64,000 nucleotides of DNA from Actinomycetota bacterium (GCA_009702045.1 WLIV01000012.1:1-64000), one strand, 5' to 3'. Positions 1-9,042 are shown, counted from the first letter of the stretch. Made by a program: numbers and translations. Notes: generated from the letters alone by a model not told the origin.

Positions 1-283
1 ACGCGTTGAACGCTTCACCCAGGCGGACGCGCGAGGCCGCGTCGCCATAGGAGGTGTTGGTGCGCCCTGCCAGCCAGTCGGCCATGTTGCGTGCCCCACT
101 GCCTTCCCACACACGCTGGCGGTCGGCCTCGGCCACGACCACTGCGTGTAAGGCGCGGACCCGATCGAGGTGTTGTTGCAACCCCAACGCACCCAACGCC
201 AACGACTCGCGCGACAGCGAGTGCACGTTGACCATCGCGACTGCTGCTGCGCCGAGTTCGAGGAGTTCCAGGGATGTTTCCAC
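1..283 (-). CDS. DUF222 / 13E12-type protein, N-terminal part (runs off the window)
   Basis: The reading frame is open to the window edge and encodes about 94 residues. The segment around W-E-G-S-G-A-R-N-M-A-D-W-L and the following R-T-N-T-S-Y-G-D-A-A-S-R-V-R-L-G-E-A-F is typical of the DUF222 N-terminal domain of actinobacterial 13E12-repeat proteins. These often end in an HNH nuclease domain, which would lie outside the window. The start is uncertain. GTG at 283 follows a GATAAT box (293-298), and an in-frame GTG at 304 is also open, with a stop just upstream of it. Members of this family are often multicopy and repeat-associated. The function of this copy cannot be told from the part seen. 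Confidence 0.6.
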   Translation of the reverse strand, partial: METSLELLELGAAAVAMVNVHSLSRESLALGALGLQQHLDRVRALHAVVVAEADRQRVWEGSGARNMADWLAGRTNTSYGDAASRVRLGEAFNA

Positions 284-352
284 ACTTCCCGTATTATCGA
301 ACACCAGTTCGCATCACAACCCCGAACGAAAAGAATTTCGTAGCGGCGAACC

Positions 353-2431
353 TCATGGCCGACGGTGCAGCACCAGCGGCATCGAGGTGGTGCCGAACAC
401 GTCGTACAGCAGGGCCGCGGCAACCGTGAGCGTCCAGCCGGTGCGCATGCTGGTGGCGCACAACAGCACCGGCCCACGCGGCACGTCGGCGGCCGGATCG
501 AGCACCAGCGCGCCCTCCAGGTGGGCGACCACCGGTGTGCTGGACGAGTCGGCGGGCGCCGCACCACCCTGCATGGTGAAGCAGTCGACCAGCGGCAGCT
601 TCCCCACCGCAGACAGGTGTTGGGCCAGCAGGCGGTTGGCCTGCATCTCTGCGCCGAACGCCGGTGCGGGCACCACGGCGACGGGACGTGCCGGCCACGT
701 ACTGCGCCAGCGACCCAGCGCGGCCACCGCGCCATCGAGCATCTCGGCAGGGATGCTGCTCCAGGCCGAGCGTTGCAGCGCAGCCACCTCGGCCGACCAC
801 CCGGGGTCGTCGGCGAAGGCCACGGCGCGCCCCTCGGCAATGCCGGCGATGGCACCTTTGCGCGACACGCCGCCAGGCCACCGCTTGCGTGGGTCGATGA
901 CCAGATCGGCGCCGCGCAGGAACTCGCGTGCAGCGGTGAGGTGCTGCGCGCCTGGCACCGCGCCGGGCCCGGGCAGCGCACCGGTGCACACCGAGCATTT
1001 GCCGCACGGTGCCGGGTTCGGGTCGTCGAGTGCGGTCTGTAGGTAGGCCATCAGACAGCCCTCGCCGTGCGCATAGTGGCGCATGATGTCGGCCTCGGCG
1101 CGGCGGCTGGCGGCCAGCGCACGCCACTTGTCGTGATCGTGTGTGTAGGGCGCACCCGTGGCTTCCCAACGGGTGCCGTCCTTGGCCACCACACCGTCGA
1201 CCGCGAGGATCTTCAACAGCGCCTCCAACCGCCCGCGCCGTGCACCGGTGGCGGACTCGATGTCGAGCAGCCCGAGCGGCCCGGCAGACAGCGCGGCGAG
1301 CGCTTTCTCCGCCATCTCGGGGTCGGGTATCGAGGCGGTGGCGAAGTACTCCCAGATCTGCTCATCGTTGGCGGCCGGCAGCAGCACCGCTTCGGCGTGG
1401 GCGACGGCGCGTCCAGCACGCCCGACCTGCTGGTAGTAGGCGACCGGTGTGGAGGGGGAACCGACATGGATGCAGAACCCGAGGTCGGGTTTGTCGTACC
1501 CCATACCGAGGGCCGACGTGGCGACCACGGCCTTGACCTCGTTGCGGCGCAGAAGGTCTTCAATGCGCACGCGATCGTCGGCCTCCATCTGGCCGGTGTA
1601 TGCAGGTGTGGAGTAGCCGCAATGGCGCAGGAACGCCGCCAGCCGCTCGGCCTCGGCCACGGTGAGCACGTAGATGATGCCCGAGCCCTCGATCGTGGCC
1701 AATGCATCGGCGACCCACGCATAGCGCTCGATGGCGGAGAGTTCGGGCACCACGGACAGACGCAGCGACGTACGCGCCAGCGTGCCGCGGAACGTGACCG
1801 TGCTGTCGCCCAACTGTCGTTCGACATCTGTGGTGACGCGCTGATTGGCCGTGGCCGTGGTGGCGAGCACCGACGCGCTGGGCGTGTTCAGCAGCGCACG
1901 TGCCAGGCGCTGGTAGTCGGGCCGGAAGTCGAACCCCCAGTCGCTGATGCAGTGCGCTTCGTCGATGACCACCAGACCCACGCGGCGCATGAGCTCGTCG
2001 AGGCGGGCGGCGAAACGCGGATTGCCCAACCGCTCGGGCGACACCAGCAGCACATCGAGCTCGTCGCGGTCGAGCGCGGCGAATACCGGGTTCCACTCAT
2101 CCAGGTTGGTGCTGTTCACCGTGGCGGCGCGCAAGCCTGCACGCTCGGCCGCCGACACTTGGTCGCGCATCAGTGCCAGCAGTGGCGAGATGACCAACGT
2201 GGGCCCGGCCCCGGCGGCACGCAACGCCGACGTGGCGGCCCAGTAGACAGCCGACTTGCCCCACCCAGTGGCCTGCACCACCAGCACCCGCGCTGCCGGT
2301 TGCACGATGGCCTGCACTGCTGCCACCTGATCGCCACGCGGGGTGGCCTGCGGGCCGGCCAGGAGGTGCAGCACGGTGGTGAGGTGCTGTGTAGCCGCCT
2401 CGGCGGAAACCAGGTGGGGTGCGGCGGACAT
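353..2431 (-). CDS. recQ: RecQ-family ATP-dependent DNA helicase with C-terminal phosphoribosyltransferase-like domain
   Basis: A 692-residue superfamily 2 DNA helicase. Walker A ATGWGKS is near residue 54, the DEAH box (VIDEAHC) near 157-161, and a QVGRAGR motif VI near 340. A cysteine cluster C-G-K-C-S-V-C matches the RecQ zinc-binding region. No HRDC domain is evident. Instead the last ~100 residues contain PVLLCATSMRTGWTLT, which resembles the PRPP loop of phosphoribosyltransferases, as in some actinobacterial RecQ proteins. The ATG at 2431 is preferred because CAGGCT lies six bases upstream and a longer frame would run into the divergent gene. RecQ unwinds DNA in repair and recombination. 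The role of the added domain is unknown. Confidence 0.9.
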   Translation of the reverse strand: MSAAPHLVSAEAATQHLTTVLHLLAGPQATPRGDQVAAVQAIVQPAARVLVVQATGWGKSAVYWAATSALRAAGAGPTLVISPLLALMRDQVSAAERAGLRAATVNSTNLDEWNPVFAALDRDELDVLLVSPERLGNPRFAARLDELMRRVGLVVIDEAHCISDWGFDFRPDYQRLARALLNTPSASVLATTATANQRVTTDVERQLGDSTVTFRGTLARTSLRLSVVPELSAIERYAWVADALATIEGSGIIYVLTVAEAERLAAFLRHCGYSTPAYTGQMEADDRVRIEDLLRRNEVKAVVATSALGMGYDKPDLGFCIHVGSPSTPVAYYQQVGRAGRAVAHAEAVLLPAANDEQIWEYFATASIPDPEMAEKALAALSAGPLGLLDIESATGARRGRLEALLKILAVDGVVAKDGTRWEATGAPYTHDHDKWRALAASRRAEADIMRHYAHGEGCLMAYLQTALDDPNPAPCGKCSVCTGALPGPGAVPGAQHLTAAREFLRGADLVIDPRKRWPGGVSRKGAIAGIAEGRAVAFADDPGWSAEVAALQRSAWSSIPAEMLDGAVAALGRWRSTWPARPVAVVPAPAFGAEMQANRLLAQHLSAVGKLPLVDCFTMQGGAAPADSSSTPVVAHLEGALVLDPAADVPRGPVLLCATSMRTGWTLTVAAALLYDVFGTTSMPLVLHRRP

Positions 2432-2510
2432 GCGGTCAGCCTGCCACGGGGGTGCGCGAAGGATGCGGGCCGCGCCCACATCGGGGCGAGGGATCGGCAA
2501 AGCTGGAGCA

Positions 2511-2912
2511 ATGACGGCACCCGATCGGCGAATCACACGGCTGATCGGCGTGTACGACGCCGACCACACGTTGCGCGGTGAACTCGCTTACTGGATCGGT
2601 GCCCGCCTCGGCCGCCGCCACTGCTCGCTGTGCGAGATCACCCATGGATCGATCCGCGTACGCCCCGAGTGGAAGGCGCGCCTGGCCGACCTGCCGACGC
2701 CGTTCGACACGTACCACCGCGACGACCAGCCCGACGCAGTCCGTGCCGCAGCGAACGCTACCTATCCGGTCGTCGTCGCTGAACATGCGGATGGCCACAA
2801 GCTGTTGCTGACGGCCGCCGACCTCCACGAGTGTGACGGCTCGATCGACCGGCTGATCGAAGCCGTCGAACGCCGCGCAGTCGAGCTCGACCTCGTCTGG
2901 GCGAGCACCTGA
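2511..2912 (+). CDS. conserved hypothetical protein (133 aa)
   Basis: A small soluble protein divergent from recQ. It starts at an ATG preceded by CTGGAG. The N-terminal block L-I-G-V-Y-D-A-D-H-T-L-R-G-E-L-A-Y-W, then GARLGRRHCSLCEITHG, looks like a conserved actinobacterial family of unknown function. The C-x-x-C-x-x-T-H arrangement could bind metal or act in redox chemistry, but this is only a guess. The C-terminus is an acidic/basic helix. There is no signal peptide or membrane segment. The shared 79-bp intergenic region suggests divergent promoters with recQ. Confidence 0.7.
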   Translation: MTAPDRRITRLIGVYDADHTLRGELAYWIGARLGRRHCSLCEITHGSIRVRPEWKARLADLPTPFDTYHRDDQPDAVRAAANATYPVVVAEHADGHKLLLTAADLHECDGSIDRLIEAVERRAVELDLVWAST

Positions 2913-2986
2913 TCGAACCCGGCTCAGGGGGACTCCGACCCTAGGGATCAGACCGCGAGCAGCTCACCATGGTGTTGGAGCTGCTC

Positions 2987-3673
2987 ATGAGCGAATCTCT
3001 TGCCCCCGTCGTGGTCGTACGTGATGTGACCCGCACGTACCGGCGCGCGGGAACGCCGGTTGCTGCCCTGCGCGGCGTGCACCTGGAGGTCGCAGTCGGC
3101 GAGCTGATCGTGCTGATGGGGCCGAGTGGCTGCGGCAAGACGACGTTGTTGCACGTGTTGGGCGGCCTCGACCGAGCAGACAGCGGCTCCGCCCGAGTGG
3201 CTGCCGTGGACCTGATGGCAGCCGACCAGGGCGACCTCGATCGGCTGCGGCAGCACCACGTCGGCATCATGTTGCAGTCCGACAACCTGTTGTCGACGGC
3301 GACGGCCCGCGACCAGGTCGCACTGCGGTTGTTGGCACGCGGTATGGGTTGGCGAGCGGCACGCGCCGAGGCGGATCGGCTGCTGGGCTTGGTGGGTCTC
3401 GCCGATCGCCTGCACCACCGGCCGGCCAGTCTGTCGGGCGGCGAGCAGCAACGTGTGGCGCTGGCGCGGGCGTTGGCGGGTGGCCCTGACCTCGTGCTGG
3501 CCGACGAACCGACCGGCGAACTCGACAGCGAGACCACCCGCGAGATGGTGGAGCTGATTTCGCGGACCAACCGCGAGTTGGGGTGCACGTTCGTGATCGC
3601 GACGCACGACCCTCTGTTGGCCGAGGGAGTCGGGCGAGTCGTACGGATGCGTGACGGACAGGTGGTGGAGTGA
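2987..3673 (+). CDS. ABC transporter ATP-binding protein, MacB/LolD type
   Basis: The 228-residue ATPase of an exporter-like ABC system. It has Walker A GPSGCGKTT (45-53), a Q-loop near 97, signature LSGGEQQ (149-155) and Walker B LVLADEP (169-175), all intact, so it should hydrolyse ATP. The D-loop reads TGELDSETT. The start at 2987 has GGAG eight bases upstream; an ATG at 2969 is also in frame. The stop TGA shares a base with the ATG of the following FtsX-type permease, so ATPase and two permeases form one translationally coupled operon. Such MacB/FtsX systems move lipoproteins, peptides or cell-envelope components. The substrate is not visible here. Confidence 0.9.
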   Translation: MSESLAPVVVVRDVTRTYRRAGTPVAALRGVHLEVAVGELIVLMGPSGCGKTTLLHVLGGLDRADSGSARVAAVDLMAADQGDLDRLRQHHVGIMLQSDNLLSTATARDQVALRLLARGMGWRAARAEADRLLGLVGLADRLHHRPASLSGGEQQRVALARALAGGPDLVLADEPTGELDSETTREMVELISRTNRELGCTFVIATHDPLLAEGVGRVVRMRDGQVVE

Positions 3674-4833
3674 TGCACCGCAGCGCCCGTGCTGATCACG
3701 TCTCGGTGGCAATGCGCGCGCGGCTGGCGCTGGGCGACCTGCGGGCCGAGCCGCTGCGTACTCTCCTGGCTGTCGTCGTGCTGACGCCGATGGCCGCCAG
3801 CTGGTTCCTGTTGGCCACTATCTCAGGTTCGCTCGATCGGCTGGGCAAGACCGGGTTCGAACGAAATCTGGTGGTCACCGAGACGGATATTTTCGACCTC
3901 GCCAACATCCGCCTGGGCGCCGATGAACTCACGGTCGCCACCGCAGCGGCGGGTAGGGATGCGGACTCAGTCACACCGGCCGTGTTGCGCGTCGTGCGGA
4001 TGGATGATCGCGTGCTGCAACTGCGGGCGGCCGACCCTGCAATCTGGACCACCGTCCACGATGTGCGGTTGCTCGCCGGCCGTCTGCCCGATGCCAGTGC
4101 CGACGAGATCGCAGTGACCTCGGCGGTCACTGTGGCCACCGGTTGGAAGGTGGGTGATCTGGTGCGGGTGTTCGGCACCGAGTTCACGGTCACCGCCGAA
4201 CTGCAGGGCTCGGGCAGCAAGGTGGCGGCGCTGTGGTTGCCGCTCGCGCGGGCCCAGAAGTTGTTCGACCGGCCGAACGAGTTCCAGATGGTGATCGTCC
4301 GCCTCCGCTCCGGAGCGGACGGCGACGACGTGCGCGCTCGCCTCCGTGCGGCGATGCCCGGCTACCTCGTGGTCGACGAATCGGCGATCGATGCCGAGGC
4401 CACGCGTGGCGTGCGATCACTCGGCGATCTGGCCCTGGTGTTCACCGCTGTGGGTATCGTCGGGCTCGCTGTCGGCTGTGCGAACGCGACGGCACTCACG
4501 CTCGCTGAGCGCGGCCGATCGGTCGGCCTGTTGCGGGTCATCGGCTTCAGCCCGCGCAGCGTTCGTGGCCTGTTGACGATGCGCGCGATGTTCCTCACCC
4601 TCGCTGCGCTCGTCAGCGGCCTTGTTGTCGCGTGGCCGTTCATCTCTGCAACTGACTCGTTTGTGCTGCGCTCGTTCACGATTGCGCCGCGCCTGACGCT
4701 GACGACTGCACTCGCCGGTTGTCTGCTGTCATTGTCGAGCGCTTGGCTCGGGTCGGTGTTGGCCGCGCGGCGAGTGCTCGCCCGGCCCGCCGGCGCGCTG
4801 ATGGTCGGTGCGGAGACGAGAGCGAGGCGCTGA
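3673..4833 (+). CDS. ABC transporter permease, FtsX/MacB family (first)
   Basis: A 386-residue membrane protein with the FtsX-like layout. There is one hydrophobic segment near residues 25-45, an extracytoplasmic core of about 200 residues, and three membrane segments in the last 140 residues, beginning at the LGDLALVFTAVGIVGLAVG region. The motif L-A-E-R-G-R-S-V-G-L-L-R-V-I-G-F-S between helices is the conserved cytoplasmic coupling loop that touches the ATPase. Its ATG overlaps the ATPase stop (TGATG), and the next permease begins one base after its stop. It probably heterodimerises with that permease. Confidence 0.87.
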   Translation: MHRSARADHVSVAMRARLALGDLRAEPLRTLLAVVVLTPMAASWFLLATISGSLDRLGKTGFERNLVVTETDIFDLANIRLGADELTVATAAAGRDADSVTPAVLRVVRMDDRVLQLRAADPAIWTTVHDVRLLAGRLPDASADEIAVTSAVTVATGWKVGDLVRVFGTEFTVTAELQGSGSKVAALWLPLARAQKLFDRPNEFQMVIVRLRSGADGDDVRARLRAAMPGYLVVDESAIDAEATRGVRSLGDLALVFTAVGIVGLAVGCANATALTLAERGRSVGLLRVIGFSPRSVRGLLTMRAMFLTLAALVSGLVVAWPFISATDSFVLRSFTIAPRLTLTTALAGCLLSLSSAWLGSVLAARRVLARPAGALMVGAETRARR

Positions 4834-4834
4834 C

Positions 4835-5920
4835 ATGGGCACGATCGCACTCCTCGCCCTTCGCGACATGTGTCGCCGTTGGCGGCTGATGATCGCTCTC
4901 GGCGTGATGGTGGCGCTGACCGTGCTGATGGTGACGCTGCTCGACGGCTACGTGCGCAGTGTCGACGTGCGGTTCCGCTCGGCGCAGCCGCGCCTCGTGG
5001 TACAGCAGGAGAGCACGGTGGGCGAGTTCGCCGGCAGTCGCATTCCTGCGGCGGTGGGCGATGATCTGCGTGCAGCTGGCGTCGCCGACCCGATCCCCGA
5101 AGTGCACGCGGTGACCGGCACGTCGGGCAGCGATGCGGTGCTGATCGTCGGCGTCGACCCAGCGCAGTATGCGACCCTCGATCCGTATCACCTCGTGTCG
5201 GGCCGTCATCTGCGTTCGGGAGAGTCGGGTCGCACGGCGATCGTCGGTGCCTCACTGGCCCGGCGCTTCGACCTCGGCACCGGCGACACGATCCGTCTCC
5301 GCGGTCGCGACTTCGCCATCGTCGGTGTGTTCGAGCTTGGAACCTACGTCGACGACGCGGCGATCGTGCCGTTGGCAGATGCACAGCGCCTCTTGGGGTG
5401 GGGCGACGAGGTCTCGCTGTACGTCATTCCGGTGGACGGGCCGTACGTGGACGGTGCGCTGCTGCCGGGCGGGTTGGTGGTCGCGCAACGCGGTGACGTC
5501 GCATTGGTCGACGAGTGGGGGCCGCTGATCGCGATGCTCACTGCCTCCGTGCGTCTGCTCGCTCTCGGCGCGGTCGCGGTGATGGCGGTCGCTCTCTGGC
5601 GGTTGGCCTGGCTACACCGCATCGACTTCGGCCTGTTGCGACTGGTTGGCTTCTCGCGTCGCGTGGTGGCGGTGTTCTTGAGCACCCAGGCCGTCATGTT
5701 GGTTGCAATCTCCACCCTCATCGGAGCGCTCACCTCGTGGTTGATCGCGCCGTACCTGGCGCGCACGACACTCGCTGTCACCACCGGCCCCGAGGTGGAC
5801 AGCAGCGTGTTGGCCCGCTCGTTGCTCTACGGCACGGCCGTGCTCGTGGTGGCCCTGGCCGTACCCCTGATTGCCCTGTCGCGGCGAGGTGTCGGAGACC
5901 TCGTACAACGCGACGACTGA
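4835..5920 (+). CDS. ABC transporter permease, FtsX/MacB family (second)
   Basis: A 361-residue partner permease with the same topology: an N-terminal membrane segment near residues 14-34, an extracytoplasmic MacB-like core, then three C-terminal helices. The loop IDFGLLRLVGFSRR is the counterpart of the FtsX coupling helix. The N-terminus MGTIALLALRDMCRR supports the ATG at 4835, one base after the previous stop; an upstream in-frame extension would overlap the previous gene. It is shorter and diverged from its neighbour, consistent with a heteromeric exporter. A DUF2510 protein follows 41 bases later and could belong to the same unit. Confidence 0.87.
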   Translation: MGTIALLALRDMCRRWRLMIALGVMVALTVLMVTLLDGYVRSVDVRFRSAQPRLVVQQESTVGEFAGSRIPAAVGDDLRAAGVADPIPEVHAVTGTSGSDAVLIVGVDPAQYATLDPYHLVSGRHLRSGESGRTAIVGASLARRFDLGTGDTIRLRGRDFAIVGVFELGTYVDDAAIVPLADAQRLLGWGDEVSLYVIPVDGPYVDGALLPGGLVVAQRGDVALVDEWGPLIAMLTASVRLLALGAVAVMAVALWRLAWLHRIDFGLLRLVGFSRRVVAVFLSTQAVMLVAISTLIGALTSWLIAPYLARTTLAVTTGPEVDSSVLARSLLYGTAVLVVALAVPLIALSRRGVGDLVQRDD

Positions 5921-5961
5921 ACTGCGACCGGCCGGCGATCGCCGACCCGAAAGGAGAGATC

Positions 5962-6951
5962 ATGTCGAACACAACAGCAGGCTGGTACCCGGACCCGAAG
6001 GGTCGCGCCCAGCAACGTTGGTACGACGGCACCACGTGGACCGACTTCGTGATGATCGACGGACAGTCCTTCGTCGACGACGGTCTGCCTGCGCCGAATC
6101 CGACGCCCGTGCAACCGGCGCCCCCGGTCGCGGCGCTCGGCGTCGCTGCCATCCCCGTGCAGAAGCCGCCACGCGGTGCGAACCAGAAGATCGCGATCGT
6201 CGGTCTTGTCGCACTGCTGGCCGGTGGTGTGCTCGGGTACGTCGTGCGCGGTGGCGGCGACAGTGGCGGCGGTGGTGGAGGTGGAAGTGGCGGCGCCGTG
6301 TCCGGCGGGGCACTGTCCACGCCCTTGCTCGAGGGCCTGGCCAGCCTCGACTCGTACGAGTGGAACATCACCGTCGCGTCGGTCGGGCCCACGGCGGGCG
6401 ACTACAACGAGATGACCGGCACCGGTGCGTCGGACAGTGCGCAGCAACTGCGCTACATGAAGATGACGAATACGTCTGCCGCGGCCGACGATTCCGATGG
6501 GCCGAGTACCAGCACCACCGAGTCGTGGCGTGCCGCCGAGTCGTCGTGCTCGTTCGACGGCGAGTCGTACTCGCAGACCGCGACGAACCCGTTTGAGTCC
6601 GACATCGGCACTGTGCTCTCGGGCGTGTTCGACATCGTGATCCCCAAGGGCAACGCCACGAAGGTCGGTACCGAGAAGGTCGCTGGCATTGACGCCGATC
6701 ACTACACGTTCACCATCAAGGGTCTCGGCGGCGGTTCAGGCGCTCAGGTGGAGGCGAACACGGGTGAGGTGTGGGTGGCCCAGGACGGTGGGTACGTACT
6801 GCGCTACACCGTGACCGCGAAGATGGTCGATGCTGCACAGGGTGGCAAGCAGTACTCGCTGACCATGACATTGGAGATGACCAGCGTGAACCAACCGGTG
6901 AGCATCGTGATGCCAGATGCCTGCGCAAACGCCCCGATGACTACTGGCTGA
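5962..6951 (+). CDS. DUF2510 membrane-anchored protein with LppX/LprG-like outer domain
   Basis: A 329-residue protein with the strong ribosome-binding site AAGGAGA. Residues ~5-25 form a DUF2510 module (AGWYPDPKG...RWYDGTTWTD). A Pro-rich linker follows, then one membrane segment near 75-92, a Gly-rich hinge, and an extracytoplasmic domain of about 220 residues. The outer domain starts with LLEGLASLDSYEWNITV and resembles mycobacterial LppX/LprG-type lipid-carrier folds in its strand pattern; that is a tentative reading. Its position directly behind the FtsX-type exporter suggests an accessory or substrate-handling role. Confidence 0.75.
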   Translation: MSNTTAGWYPDPKGRAQQRWYDGTTWTDFVMIDGQSFVDDGLPAPNPTPVQPAPPVAALGVAAIPVQKPPRGANQKIAIVGLVALLAGGVLGYVVRGGGDSGGGGGGGSGGAVSGGALSTPLLEGLASLDSYEWNITVASVGPTAGDYNEMTGTGASDSAQQLRYMKMTNTSAAADDSDGPSTSTTESWRAAESSCSFDGESYSQTATNPFESDIGTVLSGVFDIVIPKGNATKVGTEKVAGIDADHYTFTIKGLGGGSGAQVEANTGEVWVAQDGGYVLRYTVTAKMVDAAQGGKQYSLTMTLEMTSVNQPVSIVMPDACANAPMTTG

Positions 6952-7029
6952 CGGTTCGGCACGCGGCGCGAAGAGCGGCCGACCTGGGCGCGCGAGTGCG
7001 GGAAACAGGACTCGTGGCAGGCTGTGGCC

Positions 7030-7821
7030 ATGACGCAGCCCCGTATGCCGGTCGCTTACATCAGCCACGGCGGTGGGCCGTGCTTCTTCATGGACTGGGA
7101 TCCGCCGCGCGAATGGGACGGGCTACGTGCCGCGCTCGAGGGCATCGGGCCGTCGCTGCCCTCTCAGCCGACGGCGATCGTGGTGGTCACCGCGCACTGG
7201 GAGTCACGCGACGTCGCAGTGGACAGCGGCGCCACCCCCGGCCTGATCTACGACTACGGCGGCTTCCCCGCGCACACCTACCAACTCACCTATCCGGCAC
7301 CCGGTTCGCCAGTCGTGGCGAACGAGATCGATTCACTGCTCACGGCGGCTGGCATTCCACATCACCTGGAACCCGCGCATGGCTGGGACCACGGTGTATT
7401 CATCCCGCTCAAGGTGATGTTCCCCGACGCACAGATCCCTGTCGTCGCCGTCTCGGTGCTCGCCGACTTCGACCCGCTCGCCCATCTCGAGCTTGGCCGG
7501 GCGCTGGCGCCGCTGCGCGACCAGGGTGTGCTGATCATCGGTAGCGGTTCCAGCTTCCACCACTTCGGCAACTTCGGACGTGAGGAGTTCGCGGTGCCGT
7601 TCGACCATTGGCTGCACCTCACACTGGACCAACCCGAGCATCAGCGCTGGGAGTCACTGGTGCACTGGACGGACGCGCCGCACGCACGCAAGGCGCACGG
7701 CCGCGAAGAGCACCTGCTGCCGCTGATGGTGGTGGTGGGCGCGGCCGGTGCCGACGCTGCGCACTCGATCTTCAACCAGCGGGTGATGAGCACCACGATG
7801 TCGTGTTGGCAGTTCCACTGA
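7030..7821 (+). CDS. class III extradiol dioxygenase-like protein (YgiD/DODA family)
   Basis: A 263-residue member of the LigB/DODA superfamily of metal-dependent enzymes, which open aromatic rings such as DOPA. The motifs are in the usual order: YISHGGGP near the N-terminus, VTAHWES, G-W-D-H-G-V-F-I-P-L, IGSGSSFHHFG and EEHLLPLMVVVG. These carry the expected metal-binding and catalytic histidines. Length fits the family (about 260). The ATG at 7030 has CAGGCT exactly six bases upstream; GTG at 7024 is an alternative. The physiological substrate cannot be read from the sequence. It is a single gene on the plus strand. Confidence 0.85.
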   Translation: MTQPRMPVAYISHGGGPCFFMDWDPPREWDGLRAALEGIGPSLPSQPTAIVVVTAHWESRDVAVDSGATPGLIYDYGGFPAHTYQLTYPAPGSPVVANEIDSLLTAAGIPHHLEPAHGWDHGVFIPLKVMFPDAQIPVVAVSVLADFDPLAHLELGRALAPLRDQGVLIIGSGSSFHHFGNFGREEFAVPFDHWLHLTLDQPEHQRWESLVHWTDAPHARKAHGREEHLLPLMVVVGAAGADAAHSIFNQRVMSTTMSCWQFH

Positions 7822-7857
7822 GCCGCCCAGCCCCTGGGCACGTGGCAGACTGCGGCC

Positions 7858-8409
7858 ATGCGCACCACACCACGTCTCGCGTCAGCGGCACTGCTCGGTG
7901 CCGCCCTGCTCGTCGGCTGCACCAGCGCTGCCAACAGCCAGCCCACGCAGCCCAGCACGCTCGCCACCGGCGGGTCGGGGATCACCTCGTCCACCGCGTC
8001 ACCGACCGGGTCGACGGGGACCACTACGCAGCCCACCGCGACGGTCGTCGACACGACCCTCCCGGTCGTCACCGCGGATTCCTCCACCACGGTGCTGCCC
8101 ACCAGCACGGCGCCCGCCGGTGCCTCGGTCTCGATCGCTCGTGGCGGGTTCATCACCAAGGACCACGGCAGTTGCACACCCATCAGTTGCAAGTACGTGC
8201 AGATCACCGCCACCGGGTGGACGCCAAAGCAGCCGCTGTCCGTCACGTGCTACTCCGACTCGGGCAGCTCGGGCCCGTACCCCAAGTTCGCCGATTCGTC
8301 CGGCAACCTCAGCGCCGCCACGACGTGCTTCTTCGGCAACGTCACCCACGTCTACGTCGAGATCGACGGGGCCAAGAGCAACGTCGTCACCCCCTGGAAG
8401 GACTGGTAG
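7858..8409 (+). CDS. small secreted lipoprotein
   Basis: A 183-residue protein with a typical lipoprotein signal ending in LLVGC, Cys about residue 21. A Ser/Thr-rich linker of about 75 residues follows, then a compact C-terminal domain with four cysteines (SCTPISCKYV, VTCYSDSG, TTCFFGN). The paired cysteines probably form disulfides outside the membrane. The domain S-C-K-Y-V-Q-I-T-A-T-G-W resembles short Ig-like beta domains in which 'GW' precedes a strand, but no family is recognised. CAGACT sits six bases before the ATG. Confidence 0.75.
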   Translation: MRTTPRLASAALLGAALLVGCTSAANSQPTQPSTLATGGSGITSSTASPTGSTGTTTQPTATVVDTTLPVVTADSSTTVLPTSTAPAGASVSIARGGFITKDHGSCTPISCKYVQITATGWTPKQPLSVTCYSDSGSSGPYPKFADSSGNLSAATTCFFGNVTHVYVEIDGAKSNVVTPWKDW

Positions 8410-8715
8410 CTGCTCGCCATCCGCAGTGCTCAACGGGCGCGGTTCATGCCAGCGTGTGGCACGAACCGAACCCGTGGGGGCTGGACCGGACACCAGCGGC
8501 ACGAATCGCGCCCGACCTGGCGGCGGCGCGAGAGCGGGTGACGGGAGCCGTCGCTGCGCTCCTCAGGTTGGGAATTCGTTCTGGTCGGGTCCGTGACAAG
8601 GTGCTTCGCGCGAAAAACCTGTTCAGAGGGTCCGGGTGGGTCCGGGTGATGTTGCCGTGTGCCGCTCAGTTGTGGCACAGATATGGCACGCCGAGGGCCT
8701 CGAGTTGGGAGCGTG
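8410..8715. other. gene-free stretch holding a solo copy of the tRNA-linked repeat
   Basis: No credible gene is seen on either strand over 306 bases. At 8531-8564 there is a near-perfect copy (33 of 34 bases) of the core of the 68-bp repeat found next to tRNA-Gly. Short duplications such as GGTCCGGGTG occur at 8630-8650. The stretch lies just beyond the 3' end of the ParE toxin gene. Confidence 0.6.
8531..8564. repeat. solo copy of 68-bp-repeat core
   Basis: This 34-base segment begins AGAGCGGGTGACGGGA and ends CCGTCGCTGCGCTCCTC. It differs at one base from the matching segment of each 68-bp tandem unit at 9463-9666. Like those units it starts with the sequence of the tRNA-Gly 3' end. It is in the same orientation as the array, with the toxin-antitoxin genes lying between. 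Confidence 0.75.
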
Positions 8716-9042
8716 TTAGGCGTCGTCCGTCACGTCGGCAAGGATGCTGGGCAGGTCTTGCGAATCGGCGAGCAGCCGGACGATATCGACCTGGTCAGTG
8801 GTGACGAAGTAGAACCAGCTGCACGGAAAACCGACGACACGGCGGACTCTGAGTCCCGGGATGCCGCACACCACGCCGACGCGGGGCGATCCGGCGCCAG
8901 GCATGCGTGTGATCGCGCCGAGTGCTGCCACAGCTGCATCGAAGAACCGTTCACCGAGGGCGTCGCCGCCCTCACGACGGTAGTAGTGGGTTCGAGCGAC
9001 GAGGTCGGCCTCGGCCAGAGGCCGGAGCAGTGCAATCGTCAC
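8716..9042 (-). CDS. parE: ParE-type toxin of a type II toxin-antitoxin pair
   Basis: A 108-residue basic protein of the RelE/ParE fold. The helix D-L-V-A-R-T-H-Y-Y-R-R-E-G-G-D-A-L-G-E-R-F, the region GIPGLRVRRVVGFPC, and the closing strands WFYFVTTDQVDIVRLLAD-S-Q-D match the ParE pattern. The GTG start overlaps the antitoxin stop by four bases (GTGA), so translation is coupled to the antitoxin. Family members inhibit gyrase or cleave mRNA; this copy's target is not known. A longer upstream in-frame extension is rejected because it would overlap parD. Confidence 0.85.
   Translation of the reverse strand: MTIALLRPLAEADLVARTHYYRREGGDALGERFFDAAVAALGAITRMPGAGSPRVGVVCGIPGLRVRRVVGFPCSWFYFVTTDQVDIVRLLADSQDLPSILADVTDDA

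Noticed and set aside
1067-2581. 504-codon open frame on the plus strand
   Set aside because: Antisense to recQ; no domain, no start signal, Gly/Arg/His-biased shadow.
7825-7839. Short hairpin GCCCAG-CCC-CTGGGC
   Set aside because: Only six base pairs and overlapping the next gene's promoter region; not called as a terminator.
8640-8715. Possible integrase remnant near the parE end
   Set aside because: One frame gives a short W-H-R-Y-G-T string, but there is no catalytic Arg/His/Tyr set or extended similarity.
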